In this document: in pieces, positions 56,460 to 64,000 of the stretch
How positions within the stretch are numbered: position 1 is the first letter of the stretch
How the letters are laid out: every line of letters starts with the position of its first letter
From: Solimonas terrae
GTDB taxonomy: Bacteria; Pseudomonadota; Gammaproteobacteria; Nevskiales; Nevskiaceae
Direction: 5' to 3'
Assembly (NCBI RefSeq): GCF_011067135.1
Contig: NZ_JAAMOW010000001.1
Coordinates: 186,001-250,000, forward strand
DNA length: 64,000 bases
The notes under the pieces: generated by a model
What the model saw: only the letters and a program-made list of their open reading frames with translations
Told to the model about the DNA's origin: nothing
Databases searched by the model: none
Translations under genes and position numbers: made by a program

Positions 56460-59183
56460 CTAGCTGATGATCCGGTGGTGTCTTGCCTTGCTCAGGGCCT
56501 CTTCCCGGAAGTTAGCGCCGAGCTTTGCGTAGGCATTCTTTAGATGCCACTTGACCGTCGTCGGTGAGATATCGAGTACTCGACCGATGCTTTTCGCGGA
56601 ATAGCCCTTTCCAAGTTGTTCCAGAACATCGCGCTCGCGATCGGTGAGGGTTTCGAGCGGTTCTTGAGCGCCGCCGAGCTTCGAAGGAGCGCTCGCGCCG
56701 TGCGGGCCGTCGACGGGTACTACGTCCAGGACTGCACGAGCGGCGTCGCTGCGCTCCCGGCTCCCGAGCAGTACGGCGAGGGGGTGAGCGATTTCGCCGA
56801 GGTCCGCAAGAACGCGGAGTGCCCCCATTTCTTCGGCGCGGCACAGGAGATCCGACGCCGCATTCAGGGATTGCGCCTGCTTTCCATCGTTGAGCAAAAC
56901 GATGCATCGCATGTATCCCAGCTGGATCTGCATCGCGCCTCGACCGAGATTGCGGCAATGGTTCTCGGCAATGTCGATTCGTTCGAGGCAGTCGCGGGGA
57001 GACGCTTTTTCGTAAAGCAGCTTCTCGGCAGTTGCCAGCGCACAAAGCATGGGAATCTCCGCAATGGCGCAGTGGCTGAAGTCTGCATATTTTTCTGCAA
57101 GCTGCACGAGGCGATGATAGATCTCGTCGCGAGAGGTCAGATGATGCGTGCGCAGGGCGAGGCCGAACTGATCGTAGAGGCTCCAGGCGATCAGGCGATC
57201 CAACCTGCGCTGAAGTCCGATTTCCTCCAGTCTTTGCAGGGTCTGGAAGGCTGACTGAACTCGCCCTGCGACCGACTCCAGACGAGCACGAATTCGATAC
57301 CCTGTCAGGATTCCACCGGGCAGTTCCGCGGCATCGACCATTTCGCCGTAGGTTTCGCTCAGCTCTGTCGCTTCATCCAGCAGGTTGAATTGGTAGAGCG
57401 CCTCGCAAAGCGACCCGATCAGATTGCCAAGAACGTCGGGCCCGACCTTTCCGCGCAAGACGATGTTGTCCTTGAACGGAATCAGGTGCGCCAGCGCATC
57501 CCGGATACGTCCTTCGGCCAGATACGACGATCCAATCATCGCGTCGGCCACATAGTTCCGGTGCTGTGGCTGCTCCTGGGGAAGGTGCTTATGGAAGATC
57601 CGGATCGCCTCCCTTCCCAGTGCGAACCGTCCGGAGAACGTGTATCCCGTCAATGCAAGCGAGCTGATCTGCGAGAGCAGAAACGGATCGGCGGGAAGTG
57701 CCGCCTGCAGCATGGGCTCGACAATCCCGACAATGCCTGCCGAGTCGTCCAGCGAAGCGCAACCGTAGGCGCGCAATAACTGAATCTCGAACTCGACAAG
57801 TGGCGTCTCATGTTCGGGGAGTACGAGAATTCCCTCGATATTTTCCCGAAAGTCATCGAAATGGCCGCAGGAGATCTGCGCCCAGGCCAGGTTCAGGCGG
57901 ATATTCAAGCGTTCGCGGTAGAGTGCCGCTGGCAACTGCGCGCACCACCTGATCAGCTGGCGAAACTGGCCAGCGGCGGACATGCGCCTGGCTGAGCGAT
58001 CAATCAGCTCCACCATCAATTCTTCGTCACCTGCTTCACCGGCATAACGCAGCGCTTCGACGATCAAGCGCTGCCCGGCAAACCAGCGGGCCGCGCTCCG
58101 ACGAAGCGTTCGGATGGCGTCTTCACCTCTGCGTTGCAGCCGGCTGTGCAGGAAGGTCTCGAACAGGCGATGGAATCGGTACCAGGTGTCGACGTCGGGC
58201 GTGTCGATGGGCAGCAGGAACAGCTGCTCACCCTCGATCTTCCGGAGAATTTCATGGGCGCTCGGATTGCCGGTCAAGACCTCACACAACTCGGCATTGA
58301 ACCTTCTGCAGACTGAAATCGAGCAGAGAAAGTCCAGCGCCTCCGCATCCAGGCTGTCTGCCACGTTGGAGTCAAGATAGCTGGCCAGCGCAGCTTCCTG
58401 CGACAAGGCCGGCTTGCTTTCGTGTCGCTCGAAAAACCGTTCGACCTGACCTTCCTTTCGCAGCGAAAACAAGAGCAGCTGAAGGCCTGCTGCCCAACCT
58501 TCGCTCATTTCGTGCAGGCGACGAATATGGTCCGGCGTCAAGTCGGGCAGGCCTTGCGTCCGTACGAACGTTTGCGTCTCGTCGAGATCGAACCGCAGGT
58601 CGCTGAAATCGAGCTCGGCCAGCTGATCTTGCATCTGAAGCTTGCCGAGATTCAGAAGAGGTCGAAGCCGGGTACCGCATACCAGATGCACCTTGGCCGG
58701 AAGGACATCGAGCAGGGCATCGAGCAACTGCAGGATGCCGAAAGCGGTGCTGTGATGAAGATCATCGATGATCAGATAGATCTCATCGTCACAGTCGGTC
58801 AGGTCGTCAATCAGGGAGGCGAGAAAGCTGTTTCTGGATTTGCCACCTGACCGGTTGAAGAGCACCAGCTCCTCGGTACGGATGTCGAGATCGGCAGAGC
58901 GCAGGCTTTCGACGAGATATGCGGCAACCAGCGTCACATCGTCGTCGGATCCGAGGTTGAACCAGGCGACCCTTGCTCCCGCTTCTGCGAGCCGCTTGCG
59001 CCACTGCGCAAGCAACATGGTCTTTCCGCTGCCGGCGGGGCCGAGAATCAGCGTCAGCTTTCGATCACGGTGCGCATCAAGGCGCTGCAGCAGCTTGTCC
59101 CGATTCACCGGGGCATTGCCTACGCGCGGCGGTGCAAGCCGAGTCCGGATCACCGCCCCTTCCAGAGCTCTTGTTTTGCTCAT
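56460..59183 (-). CDS. MalT-like LuxR-family ATP-dependent transcriptional regulator (second paralogue)
   Basis: A 907-residue LAL/MalT-type regulator, paralogous to the one at 11378. TRLAPPRVG opens the protein, GPAGSGKTMLL is Walker A (residues 48-55), EIYLIIDDLHHS is Walker B-like, then helical repeats and a C-terminal LuxR HTH (LTDRERDVLEQLGKGYSAKSIG, recognition helix TTVKWHLKNAYAKLG). I use ATG 59183: the open frame to 59255 runs through the palindrome at 59224. A minus-strand TATGAT at 59196-59191 could make this transcript leaderless. Its position between divergent catabolic genes that all carry the same palindrome marks it as their regulator. Confidence 0.93.
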   Translation of the reverse strand: MSKTRALEGAVIRTRLAPPRVGNAPVNRDKLLQRLDAHRDRKLTLILGPAGSGKTMLLAQWRKRLAEAGARVAWFNLGSDDDVTLVAAYLVESLRSADLDIRTEELVLFNRSGGKSRNSFLASLIDDLTDCDDEIYLIIDDLHHSTAFGILQLLDALLDVLPAKVHLVCGTRLRPLLNLGKLQMQDQLAELDFSDLRFDLDETQTFVRTQGLPDLTPDHIRRLHEMSEGWAAGLQLLLFSLRKEGQVERFFERHESKPALSQEAALASYLDSNVADSLDAEALDFLCSISVCRRFNAELCEVLTGNPSAHEILRKIEGEQLFLLPIDTPDVDTWYRFHRLFETFLHSRLQRRGEDAIRTLRRSAARWFAGQRLIVEALRYAGEAGDEELMVELIDRSARRMSAAGQFRQLIRWCAQLPAALYRERLNIRLNLAWAQISCGHFDDFRENIEGILVLPEHETPLVEFEIQLLRAYGCASLDDSAGIVGIVEPMLQAALPADPFLLSQISSLALTGYTFSGRFALGREAIRIFHKHLPQEQPQHRNYVADAMIGSSYLAEGRIRDALAHLIPFKDNIVLRGKVGPDVLGNLIGSLCEALYQFNLLDEATELSETYGEMVDAAELPGGILTGYRIRARLESVAGRVQSAFQTLQRLEEIGLQRRLDRLIAWSLYDQFGLALRTHHLTSRDEIYHRLVQLAEKYADFSHCAIAEIPMLCALATAEKLLYEKASPRDCLERIDIAENHCRNLGRGAMQIQLGYMRCIVLLNDGKQAQSLNAASDLLCRAEEMGALRVLADLGEIAHPLAVLLGSRERSDAARAVLDVVPVDGPHGASAPSKLGGAQEPLETLTDRERDVLEQLGKGYSAKSIGRVLDISPTTVKWHLKNAYAKLGANFREEALSKARHHRIIS

Positions 59184-59223
59184 GGCGCCCATCATAGTCA
59201 GTGATGGGGCTCCCGGCAGGAAT

Positions 59224-59243
59224 CCCCTCCGAATATGAGGGGG
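59224..59243. promoter_or_regulatory. candidate operator 2b (SDR operon; possibly the regulator gene)
   Basis: CCCCTCCGAATATGAGGGGG: arms CCCCTC and GAGGGG around CGAATAT. TACGAT starts exactly 21 bp downstream on the plus strand (59264). On the minus strand nothing fits at 21 bp; TATGAT at 28 bp is the nearest candidate, so control of the regulator itself is less certain than at the first island. Confidence 0.7.
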
Positions 59244-59299
59244 AGGGTGCATCACCTGCCCGGTACGATGAGGTTCACACTTCCAAGCGTGGGACCAGA

Positions 59300-60133
59300 A
59301 TGACCGACGTCGCAGGACGGACTGCGTTCATCACAGGAGGCGCGAACGGAATCGGCCTGGGCATCGCCAGGCGCTTGGCCCGTGCCGGCGCCAGGCTGGC
59401 ACTCGTCGATATGGACGTGGCGGCTCTGGATCGCGCAAGGCAGGAGCTGAAAGATCTGACGGAAGTCGAGGTCTATCGGCTCGACGTCCGGGATCGGGCC
59501 GCGTATGCATCGGTCGCGACCGAGGTAGAGAGTGCGCTCGGACCGGTCTCGCTGCTGTTCAATAATGCCGGTGTCGTCACCACGACGCCCGTCACAAAGC
59601 TGAGTTACGCACTTTGGGACTGGTCGACCGGCGTCAATCTCTACGGCGTCATCAACGGCATTCAGATCTTCCTGCGTGGCATGGTCGAGCGCGGCGCCGG
59701 CGGACATATCGTCAATACGGCCTCTGGCGCTGGCCTGGCAGCGGTGGGTTCCGGCGTCCTCTACAGCACGGCGAAGTTCGGGGTGGTGGGTATGTCGGAG
59801 TCCCTCCACGGGGAGTTGAAGTGCACGGGCATTGGCGTCAGCGTGCTGTGTCCGGGAAGCGTTGCGACGGGAATAATCGAGCGCTCTGCGAACGACGCGC
59901 CCCCGCCAGACGCACCCCTGTCGGCCGAGCAGGAGCAGCGGGTGGCGAAGCGCCGCAGGTTGATCGACGAAGTGCTTCAGCAGGGAACGAGCGCAGACAA
60001 GGTCGGGGAGCTTGTCTTGCGGGCGGTTCTGGACAACGAGCTGTACATCCATACGGATCGCATGATGGAAGAGCCGATCAAGGCCAGAGCGGCAGCGATT
60101 CTCGATGCCATGCCACTCTGTCAGCTGCCATGA
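59300..60133 (+). CDS. SDR-family oxidoreductase (paralogue 1 of 3)
   Basis: A 277-residue classical SDR: cofactor motif TGGANGIGLGIAR, NNAG in LLFNNAGVVTTT, catalytic Ser in VNTASGAG and Tyr/Lys in LYSTAKFG. ATG 59300 is preferred over upstream frame extension because it directly precedes DVAGRTAFITGG, the common start of all three paralogues. Predicted transcript start near 59276. Its TGA overlaps the next SDR start as ATGA. Substrate probably a hydroxyl/keto group on the compound metabolised by this island. Confidence 0.92.
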   Translation: MTDVAGRTAFITGGANGIGLGIARRLARAGARLALVDMDVAALDRARQELKDLTEVEVYRLDVRDRAAYASVATEVESALGPVSLLFNNAGVVTTTPVTKLSYALWDWSTGVNLYGVINGIQIFLRGMVERGAGGHIVNTASGAGLAAVGSGVLYSTAKFGVVGMSESLHGELKCTGIGVSVLCPGSVATGIIERSANDAPPPDAPLSAEQEQRVAKRRRLIDEVLQQGTSADKVGELVLRAVLDNELYIHTDRMMEEPIKARAAAILDAMPLCQLP

Positions 60134-60951
60134 CCGACATCGCAAATCGCACCGCCTTCATCACGGGCGGAGCCAACGGCATCGGACTGGGAATTGCGCG
60201 TGCATTTGCTCGTGCCGGCGCCCGAGTCGCCTTGGCAGATATCGATGGCGCCGCTTTGGAAAAGGCAGGTGCCGAGCTTCGCGACATGACGACGGTTCAC
60301 TCGGCAGTTCTGGATATTCGCGACCGGAATGCATATGCCAGAGTCGCGGACGAGATCGAGGCCGAACTGGGCCCCGTGTCGATTCTGGTCAACAACGCTG
60401 GAGTGGCCGGGGGTGCGCCATCGGATCGAATGACATTCGAGCTCTGGGACTGGGGCATGGGCATCAATCTGGAAGGGGTCATCAATGGCATCCAGACGTT
60501 CCTCCCGAGAATGCTCGAACGCCGCGCCGGCGGACACATCATCAATACCGCATCCGGAGCAGGACTCGTTGCCGGGGCGGGGAACACGCTCTACTGCACG
60601 GCAAAATTTGCAGTCGTCGGCATGAGCGAATCCCTGAACCTCGAACTCAAACCCCATGACATCGGCGTTTCCCTGCTGTGCCCGGGCCCCGTGGCGACGG
60701 GCATTATCGAGCGGACACGCGCTGCTCAACCCAAGGTCACAAGATCGATGTCCGAGCAGCAGCGCAGTGAGGTCTTCGAGGCGTTCGAAAAATCAAAGAA
60801 ATATCTGTCCAACGGAACCCATCCCGATGATGTCGGCGACATGGTGGTATCTGCTGTACGCGAAAATCGGCTCTACGTGCATACCGATCGATCCATGATC
60901 GAAGGCCTCGAGCGGCGCACGAAGGCGCTGCTTGCAGCATTGCCGGATTAG
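60130..60951 (+). CDS. SDR-family oxidoreductase (paralogue 2 of 3)
   Basis: A 273-residue SDR close to its neighbours: TDIANRTAFITGGANGIG, VNNAGVAGG, NTASGAG, LYCTAKFAVVG with Tyr and Lys in place. The start overlaps the previous stop (ATGA), so the two are translated as a unit. Middle and C-terminal parts differ from paralogue 1 (PKVTRSMSEQQRSEVFEAFE), the region that usually sets substrate choice. Confidence 0.92.
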   Translation: MTDIANRTAFITGGANGIGLGIARAFARAGARVALADIDGAALEKAGAELRDMTTVHSAVLDIRDRNAYARVADEIEAELGPVSILVNNAGVAGGAPSDRMTFELWDWGMGINLEGVINGIQTFLPRMLERRAGGHIINTASGAGLVAGAGNTLYCTAKFAVVGMSESLNLELKPHDIGVSLLCPGPVATGIIERTRAAQPKVTRSMSEQQRSEVFEAFEKSKKYLSNGTHPDDVGDMVVSAVRENRLYVHTDRSMIEGLERRTKALLAALPD

Positions 60952-60960
60952 GGAGAACAG

Positions 60961-61725
60961 ATGAACGTTCCGATCTTGCTGGACTGCCACGGCCCGGTTG
61001 CCTATCTGACCCTCAACCGGCCAGAAGCCGGCAATGCTGTCGATGCTCCTTTCGCAAGGTGTCTGCTGGAAAGGGTGAAGGCTGTCGCCGAAGACCCAGC
61101 GATCGGCTGCGTGGTCATTCGCGGCAATGGCCGCATGTTCTGTGCCGGCGGCGACGTGAAGGCACTGCATGCCGCCGGGGAAGTGCTGCCTGACCTGTTA
61201 CGCGAGATTCTCGAAGCTCTGCACCCTGCCATCGAATTGCTTTGCGGTATGGACAAACCGCTCATCGCTGCCATTCACGGACCGGCTGCCGGTGTGGGAC
61301 TTGGGTTGACCGCAGCAGCGGACATCGCACTTGCAGAGCCCAAGGCGCACTTCACGATGGCCTACTCACGTATCGGGCTGACGCCGGACGGCGGCACTTC
61401 CTGGCTGATACCGCGCCTCATCGGCCTGCGACGCGCCCAGGAACTTTCCCTTACCAACCGTCGCGTAACGGCCCACGAAGCCGCAGAGATGGGGCTTATC
61501 ACACGTGTCGTGGCCGAAGGGACGCTACCGCAGGAGACCGAAGCGCTGGCGCAGATGTTGGCCACAAAAGTCCCTGGCGCCCTGGGGCGCACAAAAGAAC
61601 TGCTTCACTCCAGCAGCACGTTCACATTGGGTCAGCAACTGGAATCCGAAATCCAGGCCATCGAGAAACAGGCGCAATGTGCTGAGGCCAGGGCGGCGAT
61701 CGCTGATCTGGTCTTGCGCCGATAA
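60961..61725 (+). CDS. enoyl-CoA hydratase/isomerase family protein
   Basis: A 254-residue crotonase with the oxyanion-hole segments RMFCAGGDVKAL and GPAAGVGLGLTAAADI. The first hydratase Glu is replaced by Gly, while GLTPDGGTSWLIPRLIG keeps the Asp-containing loop seen in PaaG/isomerase-type members, so an enoyl-CoA isomerase or related activity is more likely than simple hydration. GGGAGAACAG precedes the ATG. It is third in the operon after two SDRs. Confidence 0.88.
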   Translation: MNVPILLDCHGPVAYLTLNRPEAGNAVDAPFARCLLERVKAVAEDPAIGCVVIRGNGRMFCAGGDVKALHAAGEVLPDLLREILEALHPAIELLCGMDKPLIAAIHGPAAGVGLGLTAAADIALAEPKAHFTMAYSRIGLTPDGGTSWLIPRLIGLRRAQELSLTNRRVTAHEAAEMGLITRVVAEGTLPQETEALAQMLATKVPGALGRTKELLHSSSTFTLGQQLESEIQAIEKQAQCAEARAAIADLVLRR

Positions 61726-61759
61726 CGGCAATAACGGCCTCGATCCGGAGCGGGCTCGG

Positions 61760-61779
61760 CCCCTTCGAATCTGAGGGGG
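61760..61779. promoter_or_regulatory. candidate operator 2c (third SDR)
   Basis: CCCCTTCGAATCTGAGGGGG, differing from the site at 59224 in two positions. TACGAT starts exactly 21 bp downstream (61800). Both sites are followed by A, and GATCACCTG here parallels CATCACCTG after 2b. It drives the SDR at 61868. Confidence 0.7.
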
Positions 61780-61867
61780 ATCACCTGCACATCCGGGACT
61801 ACGATCGAAGCGTCGGTCGGAAATCGGCAACTTCAGCTGTTGTATCCATGAAATCGGGAGCATTCGC

Positions 61868-62692
61868 ATGACAGATGTACAAGGGCGAACGGCCTTCATC
61901 ACCGGAGGCGGCAACGGTATCGGCCTTGGCATCGCGCGCGTCTTCGCGCGCGCCGGCGTCAAACTGGCGCTGGCCGATCTGGATGAGGCCGCGCTGGCGC
62001 GGGCAAAGGCGGAGCTGCAGGATATTACGGCGGTCGAGACCTATCGGCTCGACGTACGTGATCGAGAAGCCTACGCGGAGACTGCCGAAGCGGTGGAGGG
62101 CGCCCTTGGGCCTGTCAGCCTGCTCTTCAACAACGCCGGTGTTGCCGGCAGTGTCCCACTCAGCAAGCTGTCCTATGAGCTCTGGGACTTCAATCTGGGG
62201 ATCAATCTTCAGGGTGTGATCAACGGAATTCAGACGTTCCTTCCCAGAATGTTGAAGCAAGGTCTCGGTGGTCACGTCGTGAATACGTCATCGGGCGCTG
62301 GGCTGGCGGTTACGGCATCGGGGCTTCTGTACACGACTGCCAAGTTTGCGGTCGTCGGACTGTCGGAATCGCTGCGTCAGGAGCTTGTGAAGACTGACAT
62401 TGGATGCAGTGTTCTGTGCCCCGGAATGGTTGCAACAAACATCGTCCAGCGTTCTGCCGATGCCTCTCCAAAGCCTGCCGGCGCGATGACGAAGGAAGCC
62501 GAACAGGCCGTTGCTGACCGGGTCAAGATGGTTGGCCAGGCACTGCTTCAGCAGGGTGTCGGCATCGACACGGTCGGTGAGCTCGTGTTGAAGGGTGTCC
62601 AGGAAAACCGCATGTACATCCACACCGACGCCATGATGCGGAGCCTCGTCAAGGCCCGGAGCCAGGCGCTGCTCGAATCATTTCCAAGCTGA
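61868..62692 (+). CDS. SDR-family oxidoreductase (paralogue 3 of 3)
   Basis: A 274-residue SDR: TDVQGRTAFITGGGNGIG, LLFNNAGVAGS, VNTSSGAG, LYTTAKFAVVG. It is closer to paralogue 1 in the C-terminal region (EEVLQQG-like region reads GQALLQQGVGIDTVGELVLKGV). GGGAGC stands about 7 bases before the ATG. It has its own promoter with operator 2c rather than being in the preceding operon. Confidence 0.92.
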   Translation: MTDVQGRTAFITGGGNGIGLGIARVFARAGVKLALADLDEAALARAKAELQDITAVETYRLDVRDREAYAETAEAVEGALGPVSLLFNNAGVAGSVPLSKLSYELWDFNLGINLQGVINGIQTFLPRMLKQGLGGHVVNTSSGAGLAVTASGLLYTTAKFAVVGLSESLRQELVKTDIGCSVLCPGMVATNIVQRSADASPKPAGAMTKEAEQAVADRVKMVGQALLQQGVGIDTVGELVLKGVQENRMYIHTDAMMRSLVKARSQALLESFPS

Positions 62693-62790
62693 CACCGGAC
62701 GACGCGAGGCTGGCATATGTGCGTTGGCATTGCTGGTCTCTTGAAAGAGCCTTCGCTGCCCTGCGTAATCGACGCACTGACACCTGTGTT

Positions 62791-62811
62791 CCCCCTCTGA
62801 ATGGAAGGGGG
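62791..62811. promoter_or_regulatory. candidate operator 2d (TonB receptor)
   Basis: Arms CCCCCT and AGGGGG around CTGAATGGA. TAAGGT starts exactly 21 bp downstream (62832). The predicted transcript has a leader of about 120 bases before the receptor ATG at 62963, with no obvious riboswitch-like structure. Confidence 0.65.
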
Positions 62812-62962
62812 ACGCATCGTGACTGAAAGCCTAAGGTCGATAACGGACGCTGCATCTCGGTAGATATCGAAGTGCGGTGTGTTCCCCGAGGCAACGCATC
62901 CAAATCAAGTCTGTTCGCACGAGCCTCGAGTGCAACAGAAAAAGGTCTGTCACTACTCGACT

Positions 62963-64000
62963 ATGAAATTCAGTTCGACGATGTCCGTTTTCCTGTTCAC
63001 CCTCGCAATGTCCGGCATTGCGCTGGGCAATCAGACCGATGGAGAAAACGGCGCTCAACAAGGTTTGGCTGATGACACGACGAAAGTTCAGCCCGATGTG
63101 GGTGCGGAATCGCAAGCTTCGGACGGTCAGCCTGCCGCAGCGCCGGATTCGCAAACTTCGGATGCTCAGCCAGCTGTAAGTCCGGACACGCAAGCTTCGG
63201 ATGATCAGCCCGTCGCGGGTGCGGATGCGCATGCTTCGGTGCCAGTTGCGCCTGGCGAGGCTGAGGTTTTGCCGACAATTGCAGTCAATTCGCCGGACGA
63301 CGACAGCAAGTTGGACACGGCACCGAGCGAGGAAGGACCGCAGCAGCTCGAAGAGATCATCGTGACCGCAACGAAGACCGAGGCGTCCGCTCGGGATATT
63401 CCGGTGAGCATCAACGCGATGAAGGGCGATGACCTGGTCCAGCAAGGCGCCACGACGCTGGAGCAGATGCTGAAGAACCAACCGTCCGTGAACGTCTCGC
63501 AGGAGGCCGTGACCATTCGCGGCGTCGGCCTCACGGTCTTCCAGACCAACAGTCAGGGCAAGGAAGCCGGTTTTTTCCTGGGCGAGGCAAACATGATTCC
63601 GCCGTCGACGGGCGGCGGAAACATCGATTTCGATCCATATGACCTCAGCACTGTCGAAGTTCTGGAGGGCCCGCAGTCCACGCTGTTCGGCGGCACAGCG
63701 CTTTCCGGCGCTATTCGCTACATCCCGAACAAGCCGCGGATGGGCGAATTCGAGGGTGGCTTGCGAATGGGCTACGGAAGCTTGAGCCACGCAGACAAAC
63801 CCCTGGAGGATGTCTCGGCGATGCTGAACGTCCCCGTCGGCGACCACTTTGCGATGCGCGCGGCCGGCACCTTTCGCCGCAAGCCCAGCGTTGGAACGGA
63901 TACAAACGGCAAGTTCGACAATCTCGATAACGTAGATACAGGCCAGGCGCGCATTCTGGCCCGGTGGGAGATTACTGACCGCTTCTCTGCCGACCTTCTC
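62963..64000 (+). CDS. TonB-dependent outer-membrane receptor, cut by the window end
   Basis: The first 346 residues or so are present. Signal peptide (MKFSSTMSVFLFTLAMSGIALG), then an unusual acidic N-terminal spacer made of 13-residue repeats, a TonB-box-like LEEIIVTATKTEASARD and the plug with VEVLEGPQSTLFGGTALSGA. The barrel is only begun at the edge. It is under operator 2d and is the probable uptake receptor for the substrate of this island. The unusual plug segment GEANMIPPSTGGGNIDFDP may line the ligand site. Confidence 0.92.
   Translation, partial: MKFSSTMSVFLFTLAMSGIALGNQTDGENGAQQGLADDTTKVQPDVGAESQASDGQPAAAPDSQTSDAQPAVSPDTQASDDQPVAGADAHASVPVAPGEAEVLPTIAVNSPDDDSKLDTAPSEEGPQQLEEIIVTATKTEASARDIPVSINAMKGDDLVQQGATTLEQMLKNQPSVNVSQEAVTIRGVGLTVFQTNSQGKEAGFFLGEANMIPPSTGGGNIDFDPYDLSTVEVLEGPQSTLFGGTALSGAIRYIPNKPRMGEFEGGLRMGYGSLSHADKPLEDVSAMLNVPVGDHFAMRAAGTFRRKPSVGTDTNGKFDNLDNVDTGQARILARWEITDRFSADLL
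63111..63240 (+). repeat. 39-bp in-frame tandem repeat in the TonB receptor gene
   Basis: Unit starts CGCAAGCTTCGGA at 63111, CGCAAACTTCGGA at 63150, CGCAAGCTTCGGA at 63189 and a decayed CGCATGCTTCGG at 63228, spaced exactly 39 bp. Encodes a 13-residue unit of the form S/T-Q-A/T-S-D-x-Q-P-x-x-x-P/A-D in the periplasmic spacer before the TonB box. A degenerate earlier unit may begin at 63072. Confidence 0.85.

Noticed and set aside
59184-59255. Extended N-terminus of the second MalT-like regulator
   Set aside because: The 24 extra codons run through the palindrome and lack the family start; ATG 59183 leads straight into the conserved TRLAPPR region.
63072-63240. Tandem repeats as a possible CRISPR array
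   Set aside because: Units are contiguous, in frame and coding, with no spacers.
1-64000. tRNA, rRNA, integrase, transposase or plasmid origin
   Set aside because: Intergenic spaces were read for cloverleaf-like or transposase-like signals and none was found, so no mobile element boundary is claimed despite the island-like content.

Overview
The window is high-GC, densely packed catabolic DNA. It has four TonB-dependent receptors, many CoA-linked degradation enzymes, LuxR/MalT-like, LysR and TetR regulators, and no rRNA, tRNA, insertion sequence or CRISPR array that I could see. The content suggests a free-living Gram-negative proteobacterium specialised in lipids, steroids/terpenoids and aromatics. 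A gammaproteobacterium of the Nevskiales/Steroidobacterales kind is my best guess; this is inference from gene content, not a phylogenetic result.

Layout. 1-827 is the end of a DUF885 metallohydrolase. 890-8231 (minus) is a tightly overlapping operon: TPP enzyme, mandelate-racemase-like enolase, FAD/Fe-S dehydrogenase, an orphan sensory-rhodopsin-transducer (ASRT) homologue and an ArsP-type permease. 9394-24875 is a regulon around a MalT-like LuxR regulator: two tannase-family esterases, a CocE-type hydrolase, an acyl-CoA ligase, a periplasmic trehalase, a sugar transporter and a TonB receptor. Its promoters share a CCTCCCG-ATC-CGGGAGG palindrome. 24940-31527 (minus) is an aromatic meta-cleavage cluster (two flavin monooxygenases, extradiol dioxygenase, FAH-family enzyme) with a LysR regulator and an ATAC-N7-GTAT box. 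31765-44867 holds two TonB receptors, a HSL-like hydrolase with a Cys in the nucleophile position, a FAD oxidoreductase, a periplasmic metallo-beta-lactamase-fold enzyme, acetoacetyl-CoA ligase, an FAH-family enzyme and a TetR regulator with a 14-bp-arm inverted repeat.

45162-54797 carries a lipid-transfer-type thiolase, two MaoC-type hydratase subunits, an SDR, two CoA ligases, a pair of acyl-CoA dehydrogenases and a crotonase. This set resembles sterol/bile-acid side-chain beta-oxidation. 54861-64000 is a second MalT-like regulon with its own palindrome (CCCC(C)T...AGGGG). It controls a GPH symporter, the crotonase/ligase/dehydrogenase operon, three paralogous SDRs, a crotonase and a TonB receptor cut off by the window edge.

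The most interesting signal is the pair of paralogous MalT-like regulators. Each sits inside its own catabolic island with its own palindrome, and each palindrome lies at a fixed distance (23 bp or 21 bp) from a -10-like hexamer. The first island reads as a coherent, possibly undescribed pathway for esterified trehalose: outer-membrane uptake, ester cleavage, trehalose hydrolysis, glucose import and activation of the released acid.
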